A stretch of DNA of 64,000 bases. Origin: Bacteroidetes bacterium OLB10 (GTDB lineage Bacteria; Bacteroidota; Bacteroidia; AKYH767-A; OLB10). A program made the position numbers and the translations under genes. Numbering within the stretch: the stretch's first letter is position 1; the number at the start of each line of letters is the position of its first letter. Below are positions 18,455-27,574 of the stretch, in pieces. The notes below the pieces were generated by a model. It searched no databases. It saw nothing but the letters and a program-made list of their open reading frames with translations, and was not told where the DNA came from. The stretch lies in contig LNBX01000026.1 in NCBI GenBank assembly GCA_001567275.1, positions 314,056 through 378,055 of the forward strand, given 5' to 3'.

Positions 18455-19873
18455 TTAACTCTTCAGCAGTGTATTTTCACATGCTTTCAGAATATCAAAA
18501 GCTTTCTCTCTGCTGCTCGACTCGGCATAAGTTCGCAACACAGGCTCTGTGCCGCTGGCACGAATCATCAACCATTCCTTATTGGTGTCATCAAAATAAT
18601 ATTTAAATCCATCCAGGTCTTCAATACGCTTTACTTTGTAATCGCCAAACTGAGTGTATTTATTTCCGAGACAATTCTGCAAAATTTTTTGTTTCACTTC
18701 TTCTTTGATATGCAGGTCGCTTCGTTCAAATGAAAACTTGCCTGTAATCTCATACACCTCCTGAATCAATTCATTGAGTGACTTTCCTGATTTTGCCATA
18801 AACTCCCACAACACAAGTCCCATCCATATACCATCTCGCTCAGGAATATGTCCTTTAATGGCAATACCTCCTGACTCTTCACCTCCAAGCAGCACATCTT
18901 CTTTTATCATTATTTCGCAGATGTATTTGAAGCCGATTTTTACAACATCAAGATCCAAACCATAATGCTTGCAAAGTGTCTGCACTTTTGGTGTTGTTGA
19001 GAATGCAGTACATACTTTTCCCTTCATTCCTTTATATTTATAGAGATAATGAATGAGTAACAAAATAATGTGATGTGAGTCCACAAAATTTCCTTTGTCA
19101 TCATACAATCCAATTCTGTCAGCATCACCATCAGTCACCAGTCCACAGTCAATATCGCCACGTGACTTAATTAACTTTGAAAACTCCTGCAGATTCTTAT
19201 CAATCGGTTCGGGTGCCTGACCCATAAAACCGGGGTTGTGCTCGCAATGCAGCATGATAATTTCAGGGAAAAGTTTTTTCATCACATTCTGTCCTGCGCC
19301 ATACATGGCATCATAAGCCCACTTGCGTCCGCAGTTTTTTATTGCCTGCAAATCGAAGTTTGCTTTTACATGATCAATATACATCGTTTCAAGATCAACG
19401 ATTGAAAGCATTCCACTTGCCTTAAAATCCTCTAATGAGAGATTATTTACATCTATTGTTGACCGGTCTTTGATGATGGCTTCAATTTCCGCTACTTGTG
19501 CAGGCAACAGCGGACCGCCATAGGAGCCTTTCAGTTTAAATCCATTATAACTTGGAGGATTATGGCTTGCAGTGATGATGATTCCGATATCTGCCTTCTC
19601 GCGCAGCGTTCCCAGCGATACCATGGGGGTTGAAACAAATCCCTCTGCAAGTTTCACTTTTACGCCTTTGCTGCACATTACTTTTGCAGTAGTTTCAGCA
19701 AAAAGATTTCCTGCAAACCTACAGTCATTTCCAATTACCACACTTGCATTTTTGTTTTTTGAAAGTAACCAGTCTGCTGAAGCTTCTGCTACTCTTGCAA
19801 CATTTTCAACAGTAAAATCCTGAGCAATGATTGCTCGCCATCCATCCGTACCAAATTTAATTTTAATAGCCAT
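18455..19873 (-). CDS. Phosphoglucomutase/phosphomannomutase family protein
   Basis: 472 residues of the alpha-D-phosphohexomutase superfamily, which interconverts hexose 1- and 6-phosphates through a phosphoserine. The phosphoserine loop is TASHNPPSYNG (Ser about 103), the metal loop DGDADRIG, the sugar loop GGEESGG and the phosphate-binding loop RASGTEPVLR, all intact and in order. Whether it prefers glucose, mannose or glucosamine phosphates cannot be read from this sequence. It is the last gene of a probable operon (cytochrome, mltG, unknown exported protein, then this gene 18 bases later) and is followed by a strong terminator. Confidence 0.93.
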   Translation of the reverse strand: MAIKIKFGTDGWRAIIAQDFTVENVARVAEASADWLLSKNKNASVVIGNDCRFAGNLFAETTAKVMCSKGVKVKLAEGFVSTPMVSLGTLREKADIGIIITASHNPPSYNGFKLKGSYGGPLLPAQVAEIEAIIKDRSTIDVNNLSLEDFKASGMLSIVDLETMYIDHVKANFDLQAIKNCGRKWAYDAMYGAGQNVMKKLFPEIIMLHCEHNPGFMGQAPEPIDKNLQEFSKLIKSRGDIDCGLVTDGDADRIGLYDDKGNFVDSHHIILLLIHYLYKYKGMKGKVCTAFSTTPKVQTLCKHYGLDLDVVKIGFKYICEIMIKEDVLLGGEESGGIAIKGHIPERDGIWMGLVLWEFMAKSGKSLNELIQEVYEITGKFSFERSDLHIKEEVKQKILQNCLGNKYTQFGDYKVKRIEDLDGFKYYFDDTNKEWLMIRASGTEPVLRTYAESSSREKAFDILKACENTLLKS

Positions 19874-19891
19874 AATTTTATTTAAAAAAGT

Positions 19892-20998
19892 TTAATAATA
19901 TTTTACATACTCCGTTATCTGACTCCATTTATACGTTTGCAATGCCTTTTGATAAGTATATGCATCACGCAAAGGAATTATTTGCGAGTTGATTTGAGTT
20001 ATCAGATAATTAAATTTTTTATCTAATAACATCAGCACAAATTTTTGTCCTTCCTGTTCAATATCCATCAACGTAAGCTCACTAATGGTTAATTTATTCA
20101 ATGCACTGTCATTAACAAAAAATTGCACTGTGCGGGGTTCATAGTGAATTTGACCATCACTCTTCTTCCACATCTCCGTAACTTCTATTGCTGTTACATA
20201 CAATTTCTGTTTTTCACTGACGAAATTCTGGAGTTTATCTCCACCCAGATTATAAAACTCTTCTTTGTTTTTCGATAAATAATCCTCAACCATACCTATC
20301 AGTCTTGCTGAATTTGCAGTGTATAAAGTGTCATCGGTAGGTTTTGTGTCCACACGATAAACAATCAGTTTTGCTTCTTCATCGCCCATTGCAGATGCAG
20401 GGCTGCTGAACTTTCGTCTTCCTTTAAACGAATGAATAACTGACTGCGATTCTGATACACTTTGCACAACTTTATAATTAAACTGCACAAGATTAAATGC
20501 AAACTTTTTTGATTCAAGATAATACCCGACTGTTTCTCCATAATTCCCGTTGGCATTCATTGCCATTTCAGTTTTATTAAGATAAGGAGAAAGTTCGCTG
20601 AAGTCAACATAACCATAAGCTACTTCCTGCCCTCTGCTGTCTTTATTTGAAAAAGTAATTCCAATGGTTTTGGTTTGCACATCTTTTTTCGTCAGAGTCC
20701 ATTTCTCGTAAATAAATATCACTTCCTGATTTTTAAAACTTGTGGATGACGAGCGTTCAATTTCCTGAAGTGACGAAGCTGTTATCTGAATATCTTTAGA
20801 AGGTGAATCCCATAACTTAACTTTATCATTAAGGATTAAATCGTATGTTACAGAAGATAGTTGCTGAACAATATTATAACCAAGAGTATCGGGTTGTTCA
20901 CTGCTGCTTACCCTCAGCAATGCCGGCACTTCCTCGGCAACAGAAAAGGTGCGGGTTAATAAAATGAAACTTATTATCAATAGTGGTCTGAAGGTCAT
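19892..20998 (-). CDS. Exported protein of unknown function
   Basis: 368 residues beginning with a signal peptide (MTFRPLLIISFILLTRTFSVAEE). The rest has alternating beta and helical character, repeated Tyr/Phe-rich strands (VAYGYVDFSEL, GYYLESKKFAFNLVQFNYKVV) and a C-terminal region rich in aromatic and lysine residues (YTYQKALQTYKWSQITEYVKYY split across its end). A distant resemblance to GldN in the KLWDSPSKDI segment is too weak to name it. No cysteine pair, catalytic motif or sorting domain is seen. It lies between mltG (38-base gap) and the phosphohexomutase (18-base gap), probably in one transcript. Likely periplasmic. Confidence 0.75.
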   Translation of the reverse strand: MTFRPLLIISFILLTRTFSVAEEVPALLRVSSSEQPDTLGYNIVQQLSSVTYDLILNDKVKLWDSPSKDIQITASSLQEIERSSSTSFKNQEVIFIYEKWTLTKKDVQTKTIGITFSNKDSRGQEVAYGYVDFSELSPYLNKTEMAMNANGNYGETVGYYLESKKFAFNLVQFNYKVVQSVSESQSVIHSFKGRRKFSSPASAMGDEEAKLIVYRVDTKPTDDTLYTANSARLIGMVEDYLSKNKEEFYNLGGDKLQNFVSEKQKLYVTAIEVTEMWKKSDGQIHYEPRTVQFFVNDSALNKLTISELTLMDIEQEGQKFVLMLLDKKFNYLITQINSQIIPLRDAYTYQKALQTYKWSQITEYVKYY

Positions 20999-21036
20999 AT
21001 CAAAATCTTACGGTAAAAATAAGGTTTTACGGTTAA

Positions 21037-22065
21037 TCATCGTCTGATGTTACGTCTGTTAAGTTCAGCCTGATAACGCCTTGCATTCAGCATATGTGTT
21101 TTTAAATCTGATGCAAAGGAATGATATCCGCTTAAATCTTCACGTGCACAAAAATACATGTAATCGTGTGAAGAAAAATTTAAAACAGCTTCGAGACTTG
21201 AAATTTCGGGCAAGCAGATGGGGCCCGGAGGCAATCCAAAATATTTGTAGGTGTTATAAGGCGAGTCAATTTCTTTATACTCATTCAACACCCTCTTTAT
21301 ACTGAAATCATTCATGGCATAAATAAGTGTAGGATCCGCTTCCAGTTTCCAGTTTTTTCTGAGACGATTCATATACACTCCTGCAATGGTACTTTTCTCG
21401 CTGTTGCGACTGGTTTCAGATTGAACTATGGATGCCAGCACACTCACCTGTATTGGCGTAAGGCCTTCATCTTTTGCCTTATGTAACCTGGTTTTATTCC
21501 AAAAACTCTCGTACTCAGTATCCATTTTTTTAAAAAATTTTTCTGCCGACATATTCCAATACACTTCATACGTATTCGGAATAAACATGCATAAAATATT
21601 CTCTGTATTAAATCCTAAAGGTGAGAGCACAGCACTGTCATTTAACAGTTGAAGTAATTGCAAACTGTCCACTTCCAACTGTCTGCTTATTTTTCCTGCA
21701 AGGTCAGATTTTGTTCTGATGTTATTAAATATAAGTTTTACCGGCACCTGCTTACCCGACCGCAACAACTGAACCAGTTCGCGGTTATTCATTCCGTCTC
21801 TGAGCTGATACTTCCCCGGTTTTACCTTCTCAGGGTATCCCATTCTTTCAGCAACCCATTGAAACGATGCTACATTTTGCAACATCCCTGAAGCTTGCAA
21901 ACTATCTACAACCTGACTGAATGTACTGCCTGTTGGCAGATATACAAATTCATTCTCTTTGGTAACACTTACGTTGGGTGCCAATATCTGTCTGTATAAG
22001 TAATAGACTACTCCTGCACCTGCAAGAATTAAAATAAAAAATATGGTCAATAATATTTTCTTCAC
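21037..22065 (-). CDS. mltG: Endolytic peptidoglycan transglycosylase MltG (YceG-like)
   Basis: 342 residues. One N-terminal membrane segment (ILLTIFFILILAGAGVVYYLY, residues about 4-24) anchors a periplasmic YceG/MltG domain. The conserved catalytic stretch is present as LASIVQSETSRNSEK, followed by IAGVYMNRL, EADPTLIYA and the typical C-terminal SPYNTYKYFGLPPGPI. MltG cleaves nascent glycan strands and sets their length. It begins 7 bases after the cytochrome gene stops, so the two are probably co-transcribed. Length and motif order match the family. Confidence 0.93.
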   Translation of the reverse strand: MKKILLTIFFILILAGAGVVYYLYRQILAPNVSVTKENEFVYLPTGSTFSQVVDSLQASGMLQNVASFQWVAERMGYPEKVKPGKYQLRDGMNNRELVQLLRSGKQVPVKLIFNNIRTKSDLAGKISRQLEVDSLQLLQLLNDSAVLSPLGFNTENILCMFIPNTYEVYWNMSAEKFFKKMDTEYESFWNKTRLHKAKDEGLTPIQVSVLASIVQSETSRNSEKSTIAGVYMNRLRKNWKLEADPTLIYAMNDFSIKRVLNEYKEIDSPYNTYKYFGLPPGPICLPEISSLEAVLNFSSHDYMYFCAREDLSGYHSFASDLKTHMLNARRYQAELNRRNIRR

Positions 22066-22072
22066 TCTTCTA

Positions 22073-24094
22073 TTATTTCAGTTGTTGTATGAGTTGTTTT
22101 GCCTGTTGATTGGTTGCATCAAGTTTAACAACTTTTTGCAAAACGTCAACAGCCTCCTTTTTCTTGTTTTGATAAATAAATAATCCCGCCATATTCATAA
22201 GTGCGGGTTGGTAATCCGGATCAAGTTGCAATGCTTTTTCGTACATGTTGACAGCAGTTTTATCATCATGAAATACTGACAAATAAATATATCCTAAATT
22301 GGTAAGGGCAGATACATGACGTGGATATTCTTTCAGAATTTTTTCAAAATAATACTTGGCTTCTTTAATTTTCCCTGTAGTGCTGAGTGCAACAGCGTAT
22401 TTATTTAATATATCCAAATGAAAAGGTGCCAGTTGTGCAGCATGCTGATAAAATTTCAATGCTTCGTCCCATTGATTCAACCCCTGCAAGGCAGCTCCTG
22501 CACGGTAACACGTCCATGCATCATCATTGGAATAACTTTGTTTGTTGAAGCGCTCAGTTAAATCAGGATTTTCTTTGATCAACTCTGATATTTTATTGTA
22601 TTCATTCTTCAAAAACCACACCTGTATCAGTTCTGCAGCATATTCAGAACGCTGTTGCCTTGTTGCATGTGGTATGTAATTCAATGCCGAATCGAGCACT
22701 GACTTGTCATAATCGAATTTTTCGAAATATTGTATAAACGCTCTTCCTTTTGTTAATGCATCAACTGAAGGATTGTTGATACATGCTATCCCCTTAAACA
22801 CTTTTTCGCTTTGCTTAAGTTCGAGTTGCGGAATACTTATTTTATGATCATGAACACTCACGTGAGGAATATCCGTAGTACCTGAAAAAGGCATGTGGCA
22901 ACTCACGCAGTTATCTCCTGACTTTTGCCGCACTTCAGTTTTCTCGGTGCACAATGTATTTGGTGTATGGTGACAGTTACTGCAAACTTTATTGAAATGT
23001 TCATCGTTTGTAAACCTTACACTTACATGCGGATTGTGACAGGTGACACATGTTAATCCTTTACTGTAGGGTTTTAACAGTTTATCAAATCCTTTTTGTT
23101 GTTCAATCTGTCTGGAAGTTTCAATAAAGCAGCGGCTTTGTTTCAAACGCTCTACATGCGATGCCATAATATGTTCGCTGCTGCGACCTTCATACACAGG
23201 TGTAAACACATTCATCACATCACTGAGTTTCATTCCCGGTTTAAAATCATAAAATGATTTTCCTTTGTTCAACACAGCATTTCCCTGCAGATGACAACGC
23301 TGACAAACATCCAGCTGAAGGTTGATAGAAAGTTTTGCAGGATTTACAATGGAATAATCTATTGCGATAGCAGTATCCACCAACAATCCTGTCATTTTCT
23401 GCTGCACATGATATTCTCCCGGGCCATGGCAGCGCTCACAACCGATACCGGTCTCCACTTTGTTGAACTTATTCTCAGACCCCAAAACAAAATCAGGATA
23501 ACTGTTGTGGCACGACATACATTCCAGTCCGATAATTCTGCTGAACCTGGTATTATGTCCGTCTTCAAAACCTGGAGGCAGATGCCATTCTCCTTTTTGG
23601 ACATAAAAAGTTGCAGGTGCCTGATTCAAATAACCATTGGTGCTGATAATATGCGAATTGGTATGCTGCCCGGAACCAATAATGTAATTGATGGTTACAT
23701 CCTGACGGTAAATTGTATCTTTCCCATGCAAACGATATTCAAGCAAATGCAATGAATCGCCTTGCCAGTAAGGATGATAATAAAAATTTCTGTACTTATC
23801 GTAAATAACAGCATGCGTAAAGTTGGCCGATGACTTATTATGGGAGGCCACATCAAACGACATACCCATACCGGTATGCATAAACGATTCATAAATATCG
23901 GCATGGCAACTCCTGCAGGTTTCTTTGCCAACATATTTCACTGTATCATTCAGGCCGGCATAGGTGCTTAACAGCGGTAAGGCAGGTTTTTTTTCAGTTG
24001 TACAGTAGTTCAGTCCGAGTACTGCAGTCATTACCATACCCAAGACCATCAGTTTTTGCTTCGACTTTCGAAACCATCTGTTAACACTGTTCAT
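22073..24094 (-). CDS. Seven-heme c-type cytochrome with C-terminal TPR repeats
   Basis: 673 residues. The N-terminus has a hydrophobic export segment ending near LGLNYC, possibly a lipoprotein site. Seven CxxCH heme-binding motifs follow: CRSCH, CMSCH, CERCH, CQRCH, CVTCH, CSNCH and CVSCH. This resembles the cytochrome c554/NrfB-like multiheme domain. The C-terminal third contains tetratricopeptide repeats (DAWTCYRAGAALQGLNQWDEALKFYQHAA, in pieces, and two to three more). The fusion of a multiheme domain to TPRs is a known type in Bacteroidota and Planctomycetes with undefined function, probably electron transfer in a periplasmic complex. It heads the operon containing mltG. Confidence 0.9.
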   Translation of the reverse strand: MNSVNRWFRKSKQKLMVLGMVMTAVLGLNYCTTEKKPALPLLSTYAGLNDTVKYVGKETCRSCHADIYESFMHTGMGMSFDVASHNKSSANFTHAVIYDKYRNFYYHPYWQGDSLHLLEYRLHGKDTIYRQDVTINYIIGSGQHTNSHIISTNGYLNQAPATFYVQKGEWHLPPGFEDGHNTRFSRIIGLECMSCHNSYPDFVLGSENKFNKVETGIGCERCHGPGEYHVQQKMTGLLVDTAIAIDYSIVNPAKLSINLQLDVCQRCHLQGNAVLNKGKSFYDFKPGMKLSDVMNVFTPVYEGRSSEHIMASHVERLKQSRCFIETSRQIEQQKGFDKLLKPYSKGLTCVTCHNPHVSVRFTNDEHFNKVCSNCHHTPNTLCTEKTEVRQKSGDNCVSCHMPFSGTTDIPHVSVHDHKISIPQLELKQSEKVFKGIACINNPSVDALTKGRAFIQYFEKFDYDKSVLDSALNYIPHATRQQRSEYAAELIQVWFLKNEYNKISELIKENPDLTERFNKQSYSNDDAWTCYRAGAALQGLNQWDEALKFYQHAAQLAPFHLDILNKYAVALSTTGKIKEAKYYFEKILKEYPRHVSALTNLGYIYLSVFHDDKTAVNMYEKALQLDPDYQPALMNMAGLFIYQNKKKEAVDVLQKVVKLDATNQQAKQLIQQLK

Positions 24095-24240
24095 ACAGGC
24101 AGCTAAATTCTCCTAAACTGTGCACATTTCAAAATAGCCTTTTTATAAATGATTTATTAAACATATAACCCTTTAATTTCATCCTTAATTTTTTTTTGTA
24201 AAACCGCAAGGTAAACATCATTTCAAGAGCCTAAAAAACC

Positions 24241-24248
24241 TATTTTTG
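24241..24248 (+). promoter_or_regulatory. Candidate -7 element giving a nearly leaderless lepA mRNA
   Basis: TATTTTTG matches TAnnTTTG and ends 7 bases before the lepA start codon, so transcription would start 1-4 bases from the ATG. No good TTTG element is found 20 bases upstream (only TTTC at 24221), so it may be fortuitous. Confidence 0.3.
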
Positions 24249-24255
24249 CAGCCCA

Positions 24256-26043
24256 ATGGAAAATATCAGAAATTTTTGCATCATAGCCCATATTGATCAT
24301 GGCAAAAGTACACTTGCCGATCGCCTTTTGGAATATACCAATACACTGACCAAGCAGCAAATGCAGGCTCAGGTGCTTGACGATATGGACCTTGAGCGCG
24401 AAAGAGGTATTACCATTAAGAGTCATGCCATTCAGATGGATTATACGCTTGATGGGAAAAAGTACGTCTTAAATCTGATAGACACTCCCGGCCACGTTGA
24501 TTTTTCGTATGAAGTATCACGAAGTATTGCTGCATGTGAAGGTGCTTTGTTGATTGTGGACGCTGCGCAGGGAATCCAGGCGCAGACCATCAGTAACCTG
24601 TACCTTGCACTGGAACACGACCTCACCATCATTCCTGTCCTCAATAAAATTGACCTGCCGAGTGCAGAACCTGAACTGGTGAAAGACCAGATTGTGGATT
24701 TATTGGGATGCAAGCGTGAAGAAATTATGGCAGCCAGTGGAAAAACAGGAATGGGAGTACATGAAATACTGCAGGAAATAGTTCACCGTATTCCCGCACC
24801 TAAGGGCAATCCAAAAGCACCTTTGAAAGCACTCATATTCGACTCGGTGTTCAACTCCTTCAGAGGTATCATTGCCTATTTTAAAGTGATTGAAGGTGAA
24901 ATCAAGAATGGTGAGAATGTTAAGTTTGTTGCCACTGACAACGAATATATCGCTGAAGAAATAGGCATTCTCAAACTCGAAAAATTACCACAGAAAACAA
25001 TTGGTACAGGTAATGTAGGATATATTATCACCGGAATAAAAAATGCCAAAGAAGTAAAAGTTGGTGATACCATAACCACGGTTGAAAATCCATGTGATGA
25101 AGCAATTGCAGGTTTTGAAGATGTGAAACCAATGGTATTTGCCGGAATTTATCCTGTAGATACTGAAGACTATGAAGAGCTTCGTTCGTCCATGGAAAAA
25201 CTTCAGCTCAACGATGCTTCACTGGTGTTTGAACCTGAATCGTCTGCTGCACTTGGCTTTGGTTTCCGTTGCGGATTTCTGGGTATGTTGCACATGGAAA
25301 TTATTCAGGAACGACTGGAACGTGAGTTCAACATGACGGTAATTACTACCGTTCCCAACGTGTCGTATAAAGCTTATCTGACCAATGGCGATCAGTATGA
25401 AATTCATAACCCCAGTGATTTCCCTGACCCAAGCAAGTTGGACCGTATAGAAGAGCCTTACATCAAAGCTCAGATTATCACCAAGGCAGAATTTATTGGA
25501 GCTATCATGACACTCTGCATCAACAAACGTGGTGTGATCACAGGGCAGAATTATCTTACTACCGACCGTGTGGAGCTGATGTTTGAAATGCCTCTTGCCG
25601 AAATTGTATTTGATTTTTACGACAAACTTAAGTCTGTTTCAAAAGGATATGCTTCTTTCGATTATCATCCTATCGGATATCAGACCAGCGACCTTGTAAA
25701 ACTTGATATCAGGCTGAATGGTGAACCTGTTGATGCACTCTCTGCACTTATTCACCGCGACCATTCCTATACATTTGGTAAAAAGATTTGTGAGAAATTA
25801 AAAGAACTCATCACACGTCAGCAATTCGAAATTATTATACAGGCAAGTATAGGAGCTAAAATTATTGCCCGCGAAACTGTAAAAGCCATCAGAAAAGACG
25901 TAACTGCCAAATGTTATGGTGGTGATATTTCACGTAAGCGCAAACTTTTGGAAAAGCAGAAAGAAGGTAAGAAACGTATGCGTCAGGTTGGTAGTGTTGA
26001 AATTCCACAACAGGCATTTCTTGCAGTGCTTAAGTTGGATTAA
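24256..26043 (+). CDS. lepA: Elongation factor 4 (LepA), ribosomal back-translocase GTPase
   Basis: 595 residues, the family's usual length. The P-loop AHIDHGKST (residues 11-19), G2 region RGITIK, G3 DTPGH and G4 NKID are intact. The EF4-specific C-terminal part ([34 protein letters not shown]) is complete. LepA binds the ribosome in a GTP-dependent manner and promotes back-translocation or 30S maturation. The start matches homologues ([19 protein letters not shown]). It is a single plus-strand gene convergent with the MerR gene 41 bases downstream; I see no terminator between them. Confidence 0.98.
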   Translation: MENIRNFCIIAHIDHGKSTLADRLLEYTNTLTKQQMQAQVLDDMDLERERGITIKSHAIQMDYTLDGKKYVLNLIDTPGHVDFSYEVSRSIAACEGALLIVDAAQGIQAQTISNLYLALEHDLTIIPVLNKIDLPSAEPELVKDQIVDLLGCKREEIMAASGKTGMGVHEILQEIVHRIPAPKGNPKAPLKALIFDSVFNSFRGIIAYFKVIEGEIKNGENVKFVATDNEYIAEEIGILKLEKLPQKTIGTGNVGYIITGIKNAKEVKVGDTITTVENPCDEAIAGFEDVKPMVFAGIYPVDTEDYEELRSSMEKLQLNDASLVFEPESSAALGFGFRCGFLGMLHMEIIQERLEREFNMTVITTVPNVSYKAYLTNGDQYEIHNPSDFPDPSKLDRIEEPYIKAQIITKAEFIGAIMTLCINKRGVITGQNYLTTDRVELMFEMPLAEIVFDFYDKLKSVSKGYASFDYHPIGYQTSDLVKLDIRLNGEPVDALSALIHRDHSYTFGKKICEKLKELITRQQFEIIIQASIGAKIIARETVKAIRKDVTAKCYGGDISRKRKLLEKQKEGKKRMRQVGSVEIPQQAFLAVLKLD

Positions 26044-26083
26044 AAAACTTTCGTACTTAGTTTGTTATCAACAAAAATTATTT

Positions 26084-26440
26084 TTAAATTTTATTTTTTA
26101 TCTCCTGCAAAAATTGTTTCAGGTTTTGCAACGATTCTTTAATCTTAACGGATGGATTGGTTTCTTCAGTTACCACATTACCTGACTTACGCTGCTCTTT
26201 CAAATATTGTTTGGCACCATTCAGAGTAAATCCTTTTTCCTTCACCAGCTCATAAATAATGCGGAAGGAATCAATATCCTTTTGGGTGTAATGTCTGTCG
26301 CCCTTGGTATTTTTCTTAGGACTCAAAATTGTAAACTCTTTTTCCCAAAAACGCAACAGTGAAGCATTCACCTGAAACATGGCCGCCACTTCGCCTATGC
26401 TGTAATAGAGTTTCTCGATATGCAAATCGTCATCCTGCAT
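26084..26440 (-). CDS. MerR-family transcriptional regulator
   Basis: 118 residues. The N-terminal winged helix-turn-helix is clear (YSIGEVAAMFQVNASLLRFWEKEF, in pieces), followed by GDRHYTQKDIDSFRIIYELVKEKGFTL, typical of MerR proteins. The protein is short and ends soon after the DNA-binding domain in a lysine- and glutamine-rich helix, so it lacks an effector domain with metal-binding cysteines. Small MerR-type proteins of this form are common next to M23 peptidase genes in Bacteroidota. It starts 31 bases after the peptidase gene stops and may share its transcript. Target genes unknown. Confidence 0.88.
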   Translation of the reverse strand: MQDDDLHIEKLYYSIGEVAAMFQVNASLLRFWEKEFTILSPKKNTKGDRHYTQKDIDSFRIIYELVKEKGFTLNGAKQYLKEQRKSGNVVTEETNPSVKIKESLQNLKQFLQEIKNKI

Positions 26441-26470
26441 AATTTACGATTTTCAGAGTTCTGTACAAAT

Positions 26471-27442
26471 TTAGTCGAATGATTGATTGTATTTCGAAGA
26501 AATTTCCAACACCTGTTCATATTGTTCAGGCGAGAGGTCATTAAAGAAGTAATTAATCGGGTTGATTTTATTACCGCTGCGAATAACTTCATAGTGGCAA
26601 TGTGGCCCTGTGCTGCTGCCTGTACTGCCTACAAAACCAATAACCTGACCACGAATTACTTTTTGACCCGGCTTAACTATAATACGACTCATGTGAGCAT
26701 ACAATGTTTCGTAACCAAAACCATGATTTATCATCACATTATTGCCATAGCCACGGCCCTCGCGCTCAACTTTTTCAACAACTCCATTTCCTGTTGCATA
26801 AATTTCAGTACCTGATGGTGCTGAAAAGTCAATTCCCGTATGCAACTTACTTGTCTTATATATAGGATGAATACGGTAACCAAAGCCTGAAGCAATTCTT
26901 GTTAAATCCTTATTACTTATTGGCTGAATTCCGGGAATGGAGGCCAACAATTCCTTTTTATTCTTAGCCATTTCAAACACCTCATCAAATGATTTAGATT
27001 GAATGTAAGCCTGCCTCATCAGATTATCTAACTGCTGAGTTGTTTCAATGATAAGAGATGAATTATCATACCCTTTTAATGTTCGGTACCTTTCTACACC
27101 ACCGTATCCGGCCTGCCTCACACTCTGCGGAATAGGATCAGCTTCAAAAATTACCCTGTAAATATTATCATCATTCTGCTGGAGGTCCTTCATCACTTTT
27201 TCCATCATACTCATCCTTTGCTGCAGTATTTCATACTGTAATGACATGACACCAATTTCGCGTTTCAACTGCTTTTCCTTAGGTGAATCCAAAAACTGAT
27301 ATGCCAGAGCAATAATAATGGAACTAAAAACCAAAGCAGTAGCTAACCACCCCAATACCCCTAAAAACTTCTTTCTGAAAGGAACAATAACCTTTTCATA
27401 CTTCAAAGAATGTGTATTAAAATAATATTTGGCTTTTGCCAT
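26471..27442 (-). CDS. Membrane-anchored M23 family metallopeptidase
   Basis: 323 residues. A basic N-terminus is followed by one membrane helix (about 28-50, VLGWLATALVFSSIIIALAYQFL), then a coiled-coil region (about 55-95) and a C-terminal LytM/M23 domain. The zinc ligands are visible in HTGIDFSAP (His and Asp) and HCHYEV (the HxH motif), with YGNNVMINHG and GSTGSSTGPH between them. It is probably a periplasmic peptidoglycan endopeptidase or, if inactive in vivo, an activator of cell-wall hydrolases in the EnvC/NlpD style. It forms a likely operon with the MerR gene downstream and is divergent from alaS. Confidence 0.93.
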   Translation of the reverse strand: MAKAKYYFNTHSLKYEKVIVPFRKKFLGVLGWLATALVFSSIIIALAYQFLDSPKEKQLKREIGVMSLQYEILQQRMSMMEKVMKDLQQNDDNIYRVIFEADPIPQSVRQAGYGGVERYRTLKGYDNSSLIIETTQQLDNLMRQAYIQSKSFDEVFEMAKNKKELLASIPGIQPISNKDLTRIASGFGYRIHPIYKTSKLHTGIDFSAPSGTEIYATGNGVVEKVEREGRGYGNNVMINHGFGYETLYAHMSRIIVKPGQKVIRGQVIGFVGSTGSSTGPHCHYEVIRSGNKINPINYFFNDLSPEQYEQVLEISSKYNQSFD

Positions 27443-27462
27443 ACTCTTAAAATGTATTTTTG
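27428..27462 (+). promoter_or_regulatory. Candidate alaS promoter
   Basis: TTTG at 27428-27431 and TATTTTTG at 27455-27462 (23-base spacer; a second TTTG at 27435 gives 16) lie within the 5' end of the divergent M23 gene and its leader. Transcription would start near 27468, about 107 bases before the alaS ATG. Confidence 0.4.
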
Positions 27463-27574
27463 TGACTTGGTTAGCAAATATAAGTATTCATTAAACATCA
27501 TTCTTTCTACGCTTGTCAAAATCACATAATATTGACCAAACGTCACAGAAATTTTAATTTTCAGTAACAATTAC

